Below are positions 43,087 to 53,700 of a stretch of DNA of 64,000 bases, one piece after another. Below the pieces are notes generated by a model that was not told the DNA's origin, made no database searches, and saw nothing but the letters and a program-made list of their open reading frames with translations. Each line of letters starts with the position of its first letter. The stretch's first letter is position 1. The translations under genes were made by a program, and so were the position numbers. This stretch comes from Sacculina carcini (taxonomy: Eukaryota; Arthropoda; Thecostraca; Sacculinidae): assembly GCA_916048095.2 (NCBI GenBank), contig OU696580.1:9150243-9214242 (forward strand), written 5' to 3'.

Positions 43087-44337
43087 ATTCACGCATATCT
43101 TGAAGACATAGATAATGCCTACAACTGGACCAACCATGATGCAAACAGCTGCAAACAAACAATCATGTAGGTGAAATCAACTCGCGTAATCACGACTATG
43201 ACAATGTGATTCACAAGGCAAATACTTCATTCTAAAAATCAACACAAGTCGATACACCTCGTAGAGATGCATCAAGCCGCAAATAACCGCTACTGTATTA
43301 TCGCTCGCACTTCACATCACATATATCGAACAAAACTTTGAACAGGGAACAAACTGATACCTGACGAAAGAACAGGAGCCATTTGTGGCTGGATTTATGT
43401 GAAAATGCTGCAATGAAACATCATCATATGCTGTTACAGCGTCAATATAGTCACAATGGCGATATTAACAATTACAGTTGATAGCAAGTAATAAAATTCA
43501 CAATTAATATTACAGTGATCGAAAGCAGCTTCATATGGCACCAATTAAAACACCAATTTCCACTGATCTTACGTGAAATGTGATACCACAAAAGACGTGA
43601 TTATAGATGAAATAAAAATTCCAAAGTACCGTTAATGGTGATCAATGGTACACAGCATGTATCGTAGTGTGATACATGGGATGCAGTCCAAGTCTACACA
43701 AAGCAACACTAGCACCAACATGCACCAACAAGCAACACTAGCACTCGCTACGTACTGCACTGACAAGCGCAACCTACTTCAGCTGTACTCACAGCCGTGC
43801 GTAACGTGTACTGCCTCTGTCTGTACGGCCTCTGACATTGATCGATCTACACACTCGTTCACACAGGCGATCACCGCTGTGTAGTGTGCCAGGTTGTAGC
43901 GTGCGGTTGTTCCATGATGGATAAATGTTAGTATATTGTGGAAGTATTTAGTATGTTTCGACCTCTGGTGAATAAGATAAATTATTGAGCAAGTTTCACA
44001 TAAACAAGCTCCAAGTACAATCACGCCAATAAACGCGTACCATCGAATTTCAAAGTTAAATTTCTATATGAGGCAGATGCAAATGAAAAATTGCGCCTGG
44101 TATATTAAGGAATGCTTACAATGCTTATTGACTTAATTTTTCACACCATCTAACATATAATTCTTCCTCATAGTGTTGTGCAATGCGCCAACAGATAATT
44201 AGAGCTTGCACCCCAGAAAATATAAAGCTAGCATAATCGCGACTCAATCAAGGTCTCGAGGTCAATGTCTTGTGTATAACTTTATCAAATGTGTATTCAG
44301 TTTATATTAAATAATATTCGGCTTATGTGCTTCATAG
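43087..44337. other. 5' flank of capicua
   Basis: No further exon or repeat is certain. A divergent or upstream cic promoter should lie in 43.0-43.9 kb. Confidence 0.4.
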
Positions 44338-45210
44338 TTAACAACAACAACAACAACATGTATTTGATATAGCGCACTGTCGAGGGCAAAGGTGCGAGTA
44401 GTAATAATAGTATAGACACATGTGGGCACATGGAGACCGGTATCGAGACAAAAATATGGAGCACAAATCGACAGAAAGCACATGACTGCTTGCAAAATTG
44501 AATACATACATACAAACACATGTACACAAACACATACACACGCACATACATACACATATAAACGCATACACATATACACATATGCATATGTGAATAATAT
44601 AATGGAATAGAGAATATAATAGAAATAGAGAAAATATATGATGATGATGATGCGAAAAATATAATAGAAATATATATCAATAGAAATATATATAAATAGA
44701 AATATATAATATAATATATATACATACATATAATAGAAATATATATAAATATATAGAAAATATATAATAGGAATAGTGCAGCGCCCGGGAAAGTCCGGAC
44801 CGCGGGACGGTTCCGGTCCGCGGAGTGGTTCAATCCGGCCCGCGAATAGCGCGATTTTAGCCCTGTCATGTGTTTGTTTTAGGGACTTTCAATAAATTGT
44901 GTTTTTTCGCATTTCTGGCCCCGAGCGTTAAAAAAATCTACATTTTGGCCCGCCGAATGAAAAGTTTCCCGGGCACTGGAATAGAGAAAAGAAAGCAAAG
45001 TGAAAATTAAAAAAGAGAATAAAAAGCATATAGGATATAAAAGAAAGGAAAAAAAGAATAAAAAGAAATGTTAGATGGCCGTTGGCTAGCGAGTAGCTCT
45101 TCCGCCCATGGACAGGTTTTATTTTTAGTCCTGCTGGGTGTCTAGCCACCCTCCTCACTGGTGGGAACCAGTGGGGGAGCTTGTTTAGTCGCCGACCACT
45201 CGACTATGAG
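44338..45210 (-). mobile_element. (GTT)n-tailed interspersed element, copy 1, interrupted
   Basis: On the minus strand the element runs from about 45210, through a body containing CTAGCCAACGGCCATCTA, to GCGCTATATCAAATACATG and a (TTG)n tail at 44340-44356. The body has low-complexity expansions and carries the hAT MITE at 44779-44978. A second copy lies at 46880-47062. Confidence 0.6.
44779..44978 (+). mobile_element. hAT-type MITE, 200 bp, with near-exact 8-bp target duplication
   Basis: Termini CAGCGCCCGGGAAA and (reverse-complemented) CAGTGCCCGGGAAA. Flanks GAATAGTG (44771-44778) and GAATAGAG (44979-44986) match at 7 of 8 positions. Non-coding. Confidence 0.85.
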
Positions 45211-46400
45211 ACTGGTTGTCTGGGCTACACAGTACCAGTAGCAGGAATTATCCTGACCAGCCAATTTTTACGTAAGTTCACTGAATTGAGCGTAAACTCA
45301 ACAAGAATTTTAAAAATGAACCTATTCATTAATATCAGGTTGATTCCATAATTTATTTATATGGAATTTAATTGAACATTTTTGTTTCAGTGCATAAAAT
45401 GTCATTAGTTCATTTTTGCGTTAATGAGCTAAATTTATTTATTCTAGTTTGAAGTATAATGATTATACATCCAACCAAAAAAATGTTTAGTTGGAAGTAT
45501 AATTATTTTAAAAATGGAAATTATTAATTCAAACATTTTTTTGTTTTGATAAAATGATCAATATATTAAATTAATCCCATAATAATTTCACTTGAGCTTA
45601 TATGGTGCACTAGCGCATACATCGTTGTTCATTTCTGCATTATGACCTCACAAATGAAAAATATAGTTTATAATTAATTAATTTTTGATTAATTGAGTTA
45701 GCAATAACAGGATGAAATTACTGAATACTTTGAATATTGAATATTCGGGTGGTCACGATGTAAAACGTTGATGGTATTAAGATGTATGTTTGTGGTGTTG
45801 TGCCAGTATGGTCTTCCCGAGAGGGCAGCCGATAAACCTCATACAACCCGCATTCCATCATTGTATGACGTGACAGCGTTTGATAATATGAACATATAGA
45901 TGGCAATGTCTTTTCCTTCAATTATTTTTGTGTCCTGTTAGTGTAGCCCAGTCTTAAGTCTTAAGTAAATTATAAGTCCCGTGATCACAATCTACGCTTT
46001 CTCTGGTAAATCATCTGTAATCATCATACACACACGTCATATCATTCAACTAAAGAATTATTGATTTATTTATTTCGTCAAATGGTTCACTTTCGTGTAT
46101 CTTTCGTGTCATTCAGTTGAGTTGAGATTCAGTTGCTTGAAACTTTCCTGCGAGAATACCACCGTATCATTTCTGCGAATTGTACTTGTAAGAAGGGTGT
46201 TATCTCAAATGCATACACACAAACACACACATACACACACGTACACACACATGCACGTACAGATTCATTCATTCATTCGTATTAATTGCCCGCAGCTACA
46301 CCAAATGGTCCAACAAAAGACAATATCGTCCACCAAGCAAAAATACAAATATACCAACACAACAAGGACACAATATCGTCCTGAAAAAAACAACAAAATA
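45211..46400. other. AT-rich spacer
   Basis: No gene recognised. A CA-type microsatellite lies at 46212-46260. Confidence 0.5.
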
Positions 46401-46430
46401 CCGATGTGACCTACACAATCATTCTACACG

Positions 46431-46432
<2 letters not shown>

Positions 46433-46491
<59 letters not shown>

Positions 46492-46570
46492 ACGAACACA
46501 AAACACGTACAATACACACATACACACGCACAATACAAACACAGGTACGCACTCACACAAACACGCACAT
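46433..46570. repeat. (CA)n microsatellite
   Basis: A pure CA tract at 46434-46490 followed by imperfect ACAC sequence. Confidence 0.95.
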
Positions 46571-46879
46571 ACCAATAATACTAGTGTTGAATTTTTATAC
46601 AGTATTCTCGCTACACAACAAGAATTCGTAAATTATCTCGCAGCCTACACAATCACTATATTTATAAGAAAAAATGTCTTCTATTGCATTAAAATTAAAC
46701 ACATCACGGAGGGGATCTAGTACAAAACTTAAACCCTGTGAGCCCTGTGAGCATATAAGCCCTGTGAACATATTAGCCACAAACGCTTGTATAGTCCCAT
46801 TCTCTGCAATAGGGCAATATGTTCACCTCGGCCAGTGTAGTGTCAAAGGCGTACCAAGTCAGGTGAATGCGACTGCGGC

Positions 46880-47062
46880 TTGTGGCGGATGAGCTATCTG
46901 ATAGCCAACGGCCATCTAGCATGTTTCAGTTTGCAAACGTGTTTTCATTTTTCTATTTGTGCCTATTCCCTGCTGGCTGTGATGTTCCTGTCGGTTGTGT
47001 CTTTTTCGCGCCTGTGTATAAATATGTGCGCTATATTAAATATATGTTGTTGTTGTTGTTGT
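46880..47062 (+). mobile_element. (GTT)n-tailed interspersed element, copy 2
   Basis: Shares GATAGCCAACGGCCATCTA and the terminal GTGCGCTATATTAAATATATG plus (TTG)n tail with the element at 44338-45210, in opposite orientation. Confidence 0.6.
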
Positions 47063-47330
47063 GGCCAATATGTTCACTTTTCACCATGGAATAATTTCAG
47101 TGGTTTTCAACACAAGACACGAGTATATACACAACAGGTAGCTAGCACCTTACATACTGTGCGGTTATTGGCTAGGCTCAGTAATCTAACTTGACTTAAC
47201 CTGATCTGACCTAACCTAGCCAATAACCGCACAGTATGTTAGGTGCTAGCTACTTGTTGTATAGAAACTCGTGCGTTGTGTTGAAAACCACTGACATTTC
47301 GCTATGGTGAAAAGTGAACATATTGGTCAC
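47062..47330. mobile_element. foldback element: near-perfect 115-bp inverted repeat
   Basis: The left arm 47062-47176 begins TGGCCAATATGTTCAC, contains TACTGTGCGGTTATTGGC and ends GGCTAGG. It is the reverse complement of the right arm 47215-47330, with few mismatches. The loop is 38 bp. The outer motif CAATATGTTCAC recurs in inverted orientation at 46756-46826, suggesting a family of foldback MITEs. Confidence 0.85.
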
Positions 47331-48790
47331 AAGCCGCAGTACTGCACCACATCATTCTCTGTTTGTACTCCCCACATCTATATTTCCTCTCCTCTATCGG
47401 AATGGTTCCTCGTCCTCTTCTGTTCCACCTCCCAACTTCGATTGCCAGCGAATGAGCCGATAAACGGAATCTGGTAAGCGCTATTATGTGGTGTTCTTGA
47501 GTCTCAGTGTCGCCGCGATATACCGCCGTGATATCCGGGTTGATACTCACTTATGTCTTGCGTCGCGATGACGCCGAGTCAATTATGACATTTCTAAGTC
47601 GCACGAGGTCCTCCGCTACGTCGTCTATGTTGGCTCGCAGAATGCTTCTCATGTACGTGCAGGTTCGATATTGCGTGGACAAAACGCACTTCATGACCAA
47701 CATCAACGGGTCTTCACTCATCGCCTGTCTTTCTGCCTGTATTTGAGTGAAAAATATCCGCTGCCTGTGAGTAACCAGCGCTTTCAACGAGAGACAACCA
47801 GTTTGACATATCATATATCATTGCATGTGGACAGTCGATCAAGTATTTCAGTCATCAGTTATATAATTTCTCCACCGGTCTCAATTCAGCTTCCATCCAG
47901 GATTCACATCCGTACAACAATGCTGATTTGACACACATACACACACACACATACACACACATATACACTGTGCGCAGTGGCGGATATAGTGCGTAGCAAA
48001 TCGAAGCGTTTCAGAGCTAAACACCCGATGAGGTTCAATGTGTACGTAAAACTTCTTAGGTTACGAGGTTACGAGGCGCACACAGTGCAGGTTTACTAGC
48101 GACAATAACCGCAAGTGACAGCGACAATAACCGCATCATAACCAACAGTGGATTCCGCTCTTTTAATAGCAAAATACTGTGCGCTGAAATACCAATAGTA
48201 AAATACTAAAAGTTAATTTGAATGAATTTAATTCGGGAATCAGGAATCAATTCAATTCGGGAATCAATTCATTTTCAAGTTAGGTGTAATTAAAAGAATC
48301 TACGTAAAGGAGTGAAGTACTGTAAAGTATCTACAGTGTATGAATCGATCCGTAAAAGACTTTGTTGCGTCGTATATTGCCGCGGTTTGTGAAGTCGGAC
48401 AATTCGCATAAACAATGTAGAGAGTGAAATCGCTCGGTAACGTTGAGCGCTGGTTTTCTCCGAAATTAGTTGTTCAATCGGTTTTGTTTGTGTCGTGTTG
48501 GCTGAGTTTTGCTCGATATGTTGAAGGTCAGTGCTTGGCTTTATAGTTTTGTAAATTTATTAGTTCATGGATATGTGTCGTTATGATAGGTGTTCGAGTG
48601 ATTGGTGCACTATGAAACAACTTTCGCAAGCTAATAGTGTGAATTCATAGACAATTCTGGTAAAAAAGGCCTGATTACTTGCTTGTTTATGTTCTTCACT
48701 GAATGTTGTCATTTTGGGTAGATGTGTGAGGAACTTTTAAACTACTTGTAGAAAGCGTTCTAAAAGACAAGTCAGCCCGCGCCGGAATTG
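47331..48790. other. spacer and probable LINE 5' region
   Basis: No cellular gene seen. CAGTGGCGGATATAG near 47985 resembles a DNA-transposon terminus. Sequence from about 48350 to 48797 may be the 5' UTR of the LINE that follows. Confidence 0.4.
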
Positions 48791-48797
48791 AGCGGAG

Positions 48798-49860
48798 ATG
48801 GCGGTCGACAACTTGACCGAGTGGATGGCTCCTCACGATGTTACAGCCGTGAGACGGTTCAACCTCACCAACGGAAACCATTCGCCGATTTTACAGTTGA
48901 CTTTCATCAAGCTGGTTTGCCCAAACGAGCTGAAGTTTTCGTGCGCCAAATACGCTGTCAATCCATGGTACCCGAGTCCAATGATCTGTACGCACTGCTG
49001 TGAACTCTTCACATCCACACACTGCAATGAGACGTCACACAGTTGGGAACAATGCTCCAACAACCCACACTGCAGCAAATGCAATGATACTCATCCTTCC
49101 ATGTCCAAACAATGCCCAGCCAGATCGAAAAACAAATACTTGAAGTCAAATACAGAAACAAAATCACTTATAACGAGGCTAAGGAGATCTGCAAACACAC
49201 AAATACCCGCAACAACACAAGCTGCTCGATGCGAAACACCAGAGCACGACAGCGAAGTCATCGCAGCGATGCAAGAACAACTCAACACCATGTCTGGTGC
49301 CGTCACCCAGCTCACCGCCGTGGTCGTCGACTTGGTGAAGACAATGGTCCCCGTCATAGCCAATCTGACCAAACATAACCCCAATACAACTGTACCATCC
49401 GTCTCTTGTACCAACAACGCTACTGACTCCACTGACTCGCAACCACCGGACATTATCATGTCTACATCTCCCCCCCACTCCACTAATGTCACTGTCATCA
49501 CTGACGCTCATTCGCAGGACAGTGACACCTCCGCACCGCCAAAGTACTCGAGAAACATCAATCAAACACATCCGAGACCAAAAACCTCTCACAGTACAAC
49601 CATCACGGATGATCACAGTTATACCGGTGACACACAAAAACCCACAAACCACATGAACACCAGGACAAACAAAACACCAAAACGACAATTATACGCTGAA
49701 TTACCTTTTTTTCTTTTTTATAATGTATCTCAATTTTTGATTATCTCATCTTCCAATGGAACTGTCGAATTTTAATCCATAAGTGGTCTGAATTTCGACA
49801 CATGTCCAATACCATATCTTCAGCTATTATAGCTATTATTATTGTTTTTTGTGGAAAATA
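48798..49860 (+). mobile_element. LINE fragment: complete ORF1 (zinc-knuckle gag-like protein) and the first codons of ORF2
   Basis: A 325-codon frame starting at 48798 (MAVDNLTEWMAPHDVTAVRR) encodes an ORF1-type protein with Cys/His knuckles at about residues 63-105 (CTHCCELFTSTHCNETSHSW, CSNNPHCSKCNDTHPS) and a Thr/Pro-rich tail. Near the stop another frame reads FQWNCRILIHKWSEFRH, the typical first residues of a Jockey/I-type ORF2 endonuclease. It breaks off after about 30 codons into an AGCTATTATT-rich tail. ORF1 is intact but ORF2 is deleted. Confidence 0.85.
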
Positions 49861-50032
49861 TATTGTTATCACATAATTGTAAAACACATGACCCTTCATA
49901 TGAACATAACACATGCACATGAATGTAATATGATGGGAATAAACATATTTGTCAGAAGTTTTGGAAATAGGGCGACATTAGGAGTGAGTCACACAATAGT
50001 TCATTTCTGTTTTGGTATTATTTTCTTCAGTT

Positions 50033-50353
50033 GGACTCCGTGGTGTAGTGGTAGTACACCTGCCTCGCTAGCGGGAGGTCCGTGGTTCTAATCCTAGCGG
50101 AGGAGAATTTCATCGGACGAATTCTATAATCCAACAGTCCCTGTCCACCCAGTAGTAAATGGTACCGGATATCAGTCATGAGTTGTGTCATGCATTCTGG
50201 GGAGGTGGTCCTCTCTAATACGTCTTCCGTCCTTGTGGCGCCATAGCGTGGAGAGGGTTGGTTCTGCGGTGGCAGCGAGCTGCACTGGACACACCTGTGT
50301 GTTCATAAGCTTCGGCTTCTTCCCGTGTAGCAGCTGTCACTTGAGCAGCCTTT
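50033..50353 (+). mobile_element. tRNA-derived SINE, copy 2 (longer)
   Basis: Head GGACTCCGTGGTGTAGTGG with A box, B-box-like GTGGTTCTAATCC, then a body with GTTCATAAGCTTCGGCTTCT and AGCAGCTGTCACTTGAGCAG shared with 27181-27381. This copy has an extra middle section of about 110 bp. Confidence 0.88.
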
Positions 50354-50401
50354 AATCTTTAACTGAAGTCTGTCAGAGATTCATATGAGCAACGCCACAT
50401 T

Positions 50402-50422
50402 GCAACCTAACCTAACCTAACC
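50402..50422. repeat. short (CCTAA)n tract
   Basis: About four CCTAA units, the complement of the arthropod telomere repeat TTAGG. Too short to be more than interstitial. Confidence 0.7.
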
Positions 50423-50647
50423 CGCCGCCTGATAACGTAAATATTTGCCGATTTTAATAGATGCCGGTTACACTGTCGTTGATCAAACACTCTGACCAAG
50501 CTCGGTCAGTTATTATATGAGTACTTATACTCGTACTTGTAACAATGTTACTGGCGCTGTATCCACATACTGGCTATTATTTGAAGCTGATGATATGTTT
50601 AACGCTGCCAATGCTGTACTGTGATGTGTGTGTGTATGTGTTTACAG

Positions 50648-50785
50648 TTGGGGTTATGTCGCAGTGTTGTTAATCGCCGTGTGTTTTCTCGCTCACTGAA
50701 CACCACGAAACTGTTCATCAATGGCCAGTTTGTGGAGAGTGACACGACAGAATGGATTGATCTTCACAATCCTGCTACTAATCAG
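50648..50785 (+). CDS. ALDH6A1: ALDH6A1 exon, presequence and N-terminal strands
   Basis: The acceptor TTTACAG follows a TG tract. It encodes [20 protein letters not shown] then PATNQ. The donor is CAG|GTGCTT, phase 0. Confidence 0.92.
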
Positions 50786-53700
50786 GTGCTTCCAGTGACT
50801 TTTCTGGCTTGCTCTGCTTGTCTGCTTGTTGTACTGATCTCAATGATCCGGTGCTGATTATTTTCACACAGGATGACAGCTAAGACGGCGGTGAAGATAT
50901 TATACGTATCACTTGTGTGTTCGCCTCGGTACTTCTCATGCAGCGTGTAGTTGAACTCAGAGCTGATCAGCGAGTAATTTTGGTCACTGAAATATTGCAT
51001 CGCCAGCAGAAGAAATGTTGCTGTTTTGCTAAAAGCTAGATATTTTTTTAACTAGTTTTCTCGCGGTCGTCTGAGATTCACGCCAGACGCGTACTTCCAG
51101 CAAATCATCACGCTCAATATACTAATATTATCGTAGCCGCCATTTCAATAAATGTGCAGTCTTGAGTGTACTGGCGTGTATGAGAACTATGCGTTATTAA
51201 GTGCTGTCTGTTTCTGTTCTCTGCTGAACGAGAGATTTTCTTGCATGTCGTTTTGGTTTTGCTATAACAACTTGCTTGACTGTATTTGATACCTGCCTGG
51301 TGATCACTGATTTCCTCAGTAATTGGTTTCTGCCGCGTCGAGAAACCAGCCGTTTTATCTGGTTCTGGCTGGTTTTGACATCTGTTGGTTATGCTTGTTT
51401 ATTATGCAGTGAGTGAAGCGAGGCTAGCAAGACCTGCTCTGTGTTCTGTGTCAGTAACAATGTATGGCTGCTCTGTGTTATGTGTCAGTAACAATGTGTC
51501 GCTGTGGTGTTTCTGTTTGTGTTCTGTGTCAGTAACAATGTGTGGCTGCTCTGTTCTCTGTGTCAGTAACAATGTGTGGCTGCGGTGTTTCTGATTGTGT
51601 CTCGTGTTATGACCAGGTTGTGACCAGGGTTCTTGTTGTTGTCTCGTGTTATGACCAGGTTGTGACCAGGGTTCTTGTTGTTGTCTCGTGTTATGACCAG
51701 GTTGTGACCAGGGTTCCTGTTGTTGTCTCGTGTTATGACCAGGTTGTGACCAGGGTTCCTGTTGTTGTCTCGTGTTATGACCAGGTTGTGACCAGGGTTC
51801 TTGTTGTTGTCTCGTGTTATGACCAGGTTGTGACCAGGGTTCCTGTTGTTGTCTCGTGTTATGACCAGGTTGTGACCAGGGTTCCTGTTGTTGTCTCGTG
51901 TTATGACCAGGTTGTGACCAGGGTTCCTGTTGTTGTCTCGTGTTATGACCAGGTTGTGACCAGGGTTCTTGTTGTTGTCTCATGTTATGACCAGGTTGTG
52001 ACCAGGGTTCCTGTTGTTGTCTCGTGTTATGACCAGGTTGTGACCAGTGTTCTTGTTGTTGTCTCGTGTTATGACCAGGTTGTGACCAGGGTTCCTGTTG
52101 TTGTCTCATGTTATGACCAGGTTGTGACCAGGGTTCCTGTTGTTGTCTCGTGTTATGACCAGGTTGTGACCAGGGTTCCTGTTGTTGTCTCGTGTTATGA
52201 CCAGGTTGTGACCAGGGTTCCTGTTGTTGTCTCGTGTTATGACCAGGTTGTGACCAGGGTTCCTGTTGTTGTCTCGTGTTATGACCAGGTTGTGACCAGG
52301 GTTCCTGTTGTTGTCTCGTGTTATGACCAGGTTGTGACCAGGGTTCCTGTTGTTGTCTCGTGTTATGACCAGGTTGTGACCAGTGTTCTTGTTGTTGTCT
52401 CGTGTTATGACCAGGTTGTGACCAGTGTTCTTGTTGTTGTCTCGTGTTATGACCAGGTTGTGACCAGGGTTCCTGTTGTTGTCTCGTGTTATGACCAGGT
52501 TGTGACCAGTGTTCTTGTTGTTGTCTCGTGTTATGACCAGGTTGTGACCAGGGTTCCTGTTGTTGTCTCATGTTATGACCAGGTTGTGACCAGGGTTCCT
52601 GTTGTTGTCTCGTGTTATGACCAGGTTGTGACCAGGGTTCCTGTTGTTGTCTCGTGTTATGACCAGGTTGTGACCAGGGTTCCTGTTGTTGTCTCGTGTT
52701 ATGACCAGGTTGTGACCAGGGTTCCTGTTGTTGTCTCATGTTATGACCACGTTGTGACCAGGGTTCCTGTTGTTGTCTCGTGTTATGACCAGGTTGTGAC
52801 CAGGGTTCCTGTTGTTGTCTCGTGTTATGACCAGGTTGTGACCAGGGTTCTTGTTGTTGTCTCGTGTTATGACCAGGTTGTGACCAGTGTTCTTGTTGTT
52901 GTCTCGTGTTATGACCAGGTTGTGACCAGGGTTCTTGTTGTTGTCTCATGTTATGACCAGGTTGTGACCAGGGTTCCTGTTGTTGTCTCGTGTTATGACC
53001 AGGTTGTGACCAGGGTTCCTGTTGTTGTCTCGTGTTATGACCAGGTTGTGACCAGGGTTCTTGTTGTTGTCTCGTGTTATGACCAGGTTGTGACCAGGGT
53101 TCTTGTTGTTGTCTCGTGTTATGACCAGGTTGTGACCAGGGTTCTTGTTGTTGTCTCGTGTTATGACCAGGTTGTGACCAGGGTTCCTGTTGTTGTCTCG
53201 TGTTATGACCAGGTTGTGACCAGGGTTCTTGTTGTTGTCTCGTGTTATGACGAGGTTGTGACCAGGGTTCCTGTTGTTGTCTCATGTTATGACCAGGTTG
53301 TGACCAGGGTTCTTGTTGTTGTCTCATGTTATGACCAGGTTGTGACCAGGGTTCCTGTTGTTGTCTCGTGTTATGACCAGGTTGTGACCAGGGTTCCTGT
53401 TGTTGTCTCGTGTTATGACCAGGTTGTGACCAGGGTTCCTGTTGTTGTCTCGTGTTATGACCAGGTTGTGACCAGGGTTCCTGTTGTTGTCTCGTGTTAT
53501 GACCAGGTTGTGACCAGGGTTCCTGTTGTTGTCTCGTGTTATGACCAGGTTGTGACCAGTGTTCTTGTTGTTGTCTCGTGTTATGACCAGGTTGTGACCA
53601 GTGTTCTTGTTGTTGTCTCGTGTTATGACCAGGTTGTGACCAGGGTTCCTGTTGTTGTCTCATGTTATGACCAGGTTGTGACCAGGGTTCCTGTTGTTGT

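Noticed and set aside
44297-44869. Membrane-like protein of 190 codons on the minus strand
   Set aside because: Composed of ATATAT and CATA microsatellites; the hydrophobic run is a composition effect.
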